Positions 7,130 to 7,287 of a stretch of 7,287 bases of DNA are shown here, in pieces. The position numbers and the translations under genes are program-made. The stretch lies in assembly GCA_900772715.1 (NCBI GenBank), contig CAAGRN010000069.1, positions 1 to 7,287 of the forward strand, in the 5' to 3' direction. The stretch's first letter is position 1. The number at the start of each line of letters is the position of its first letter. The stretch is from an uncultured Subdoligranulum sp. Its GTDB lineage: Bacteria; Bacillota_A; Clostridia; Oscillospirales; Ruminococcaceae. Under the pieces are notes generated by a model, which was given only the letters and a program-made list of their open reading frames with translations, had not been told where the DNA came from and did not search any database.

Positions 7130-7154
7130 TGTGTCCGCTAAGCGGACACATTTT
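7130..7154 (+). terminator. Intrinsic terminator after the DUF421 gene
   Basis: TGTGTCCG and CGGACACA (7130-7137, 7143-7150) form a perfect 8-bp stem around CTAAG; a further C-G pair could shrink the loop. TTTT follows directly, then GGTTG. It lies about 50 nt after the stop codon and fits a rho-independent terminator for the DUF421 transcript, with a rather short T-run. Confidence 0.75.
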
Positions 7155-7255
7155 GGTTGTAGGGGCGAGCATTGCTCGCCCGTGCGGTTTGCCCGTTGTG
7201 TCGCAATGTCCGTGTGATTGCAACGGGCGGCATATATGCCGCCCCTACAAACCAA
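7153..7255. repeat. Palindromic non-coding element with terminal inverted repeats (MITE-like)
   Basis: The ends are imperfect inverted repeats: TTGGTTGTAGGGGCG (7153-7167) against the complement of CGCCCCTACAAACCAA (7240-7255), differing by one inserted base. Inside are an 8-bp hairpin GGGCGAGC/GCTCGCCC (7163-7181), a perfect 20-bp palindrome (7225-7244) and a central stem GCCCGTTG/CAACGGGC (7191-7198, 7221-7228). Within the central stem GCAAT/ATTGC can also pair. There is no ORF of useful length. The form suggests a small dispersed element or structured RNA rather than a gene. TAGGGGCG-type ends with short palindromes look familiar from clostridial intergenic repeats, but copy number cannot be judged from one window. 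Confidence 0.65.
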
Positions 7256-7267
7256 CCCGTTATGTTC

Positions 7268-7275
7268 ATTATAAT
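7268..7275. promoter_or_regulatory. ATTATAAT motif, possible -10 box near the window edge
   Basis: ATTATAAT contains TATAAT on both strands, in an AT-rich patch just outside the palindromic element. No matching -35 box is seen on the plus strand, and the minus-strand upstream sequence is cut by the window edge. It may belong to a neighbouring gene's promoter. Confidence 0.2.
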
Positions 7276-7287
7276 ATACGGTCGCGG

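Noticed and set aside
7153..7255. CRISPR-like or phage attachment reading of the palindromic element
   Set aside because: There is no repeat-spacer pattern, no tRNA 3' end and no integrase nearby. Inverted rather than direct repeats dominate.

Overview
The window looks like chromosomal DNA from a GC-rich member of the Clostridia, probably Oscillospiraceae/Ruminococcaceae. This is inferred from gene content and style, not from a marker gene. The evidence is the lon-engB gene pair, a YqeM-type methyltransferase, a DUF421/YetF protein, strong AGGAGG-type ribosome binding sites, CCA-encoding tRNA genes and GC-rich third codon positions.

Layout: positions 1-373 hold a minus-strand tRNA cluster, read in the order Gly(GCC), Val(TAC), Asp(GTC), Phe(GAA). 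A hairpin plus T-run follows, and then the first 15 nt of another tRNA that is cut by the window edge. A textbook sigma-A promoter (TTGACA, 17 bp, TATAAT) at 420-448 drives the cluster.

Positions 495-6169 carry five tightly packed minus-strand genes, transcribed in this order: a DagK/YegS-type lipid kinase, Lon protease, the ribosome-assembly GTPase EngB (YsxC), a class I SAM-dependent methyltransferase, and the redox chaperone Hsp33 (hslO). Junctions range from a 17-nt overlap to a 10-nt gap, so one operon is very likely. A candidate promoter lies at 6266-6294. Lon and Hsp33 both serve protein quality control and EngB serves 50S assembly, so the operon leans toward proteostasis and translation. 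The link to the lipid kinase is not obvious.

On the plus strand, a DUF421/YetF membrane protein (6395-7081) is divergent from the operon. The 225-bp divergent region holds promoter elements for both directions and several dyads. Downstream of the DUF421 gene come an exact 14-bp tandem duplication, an intrinsic terminator, and a roughly 100-bp palindromic element with imperfect terminal inverted repeats and two strong internal hairpins. That element resembles a small dispersed non-coding repeat.

I see no defence system, CRISPR array, phage gene or clearly new system. The genes are housekeeping genes, and the most unusual structures are the palindromic element, the dyads in the divergent promoter region and the terminator-like hairpin inside the tRNA cluster.
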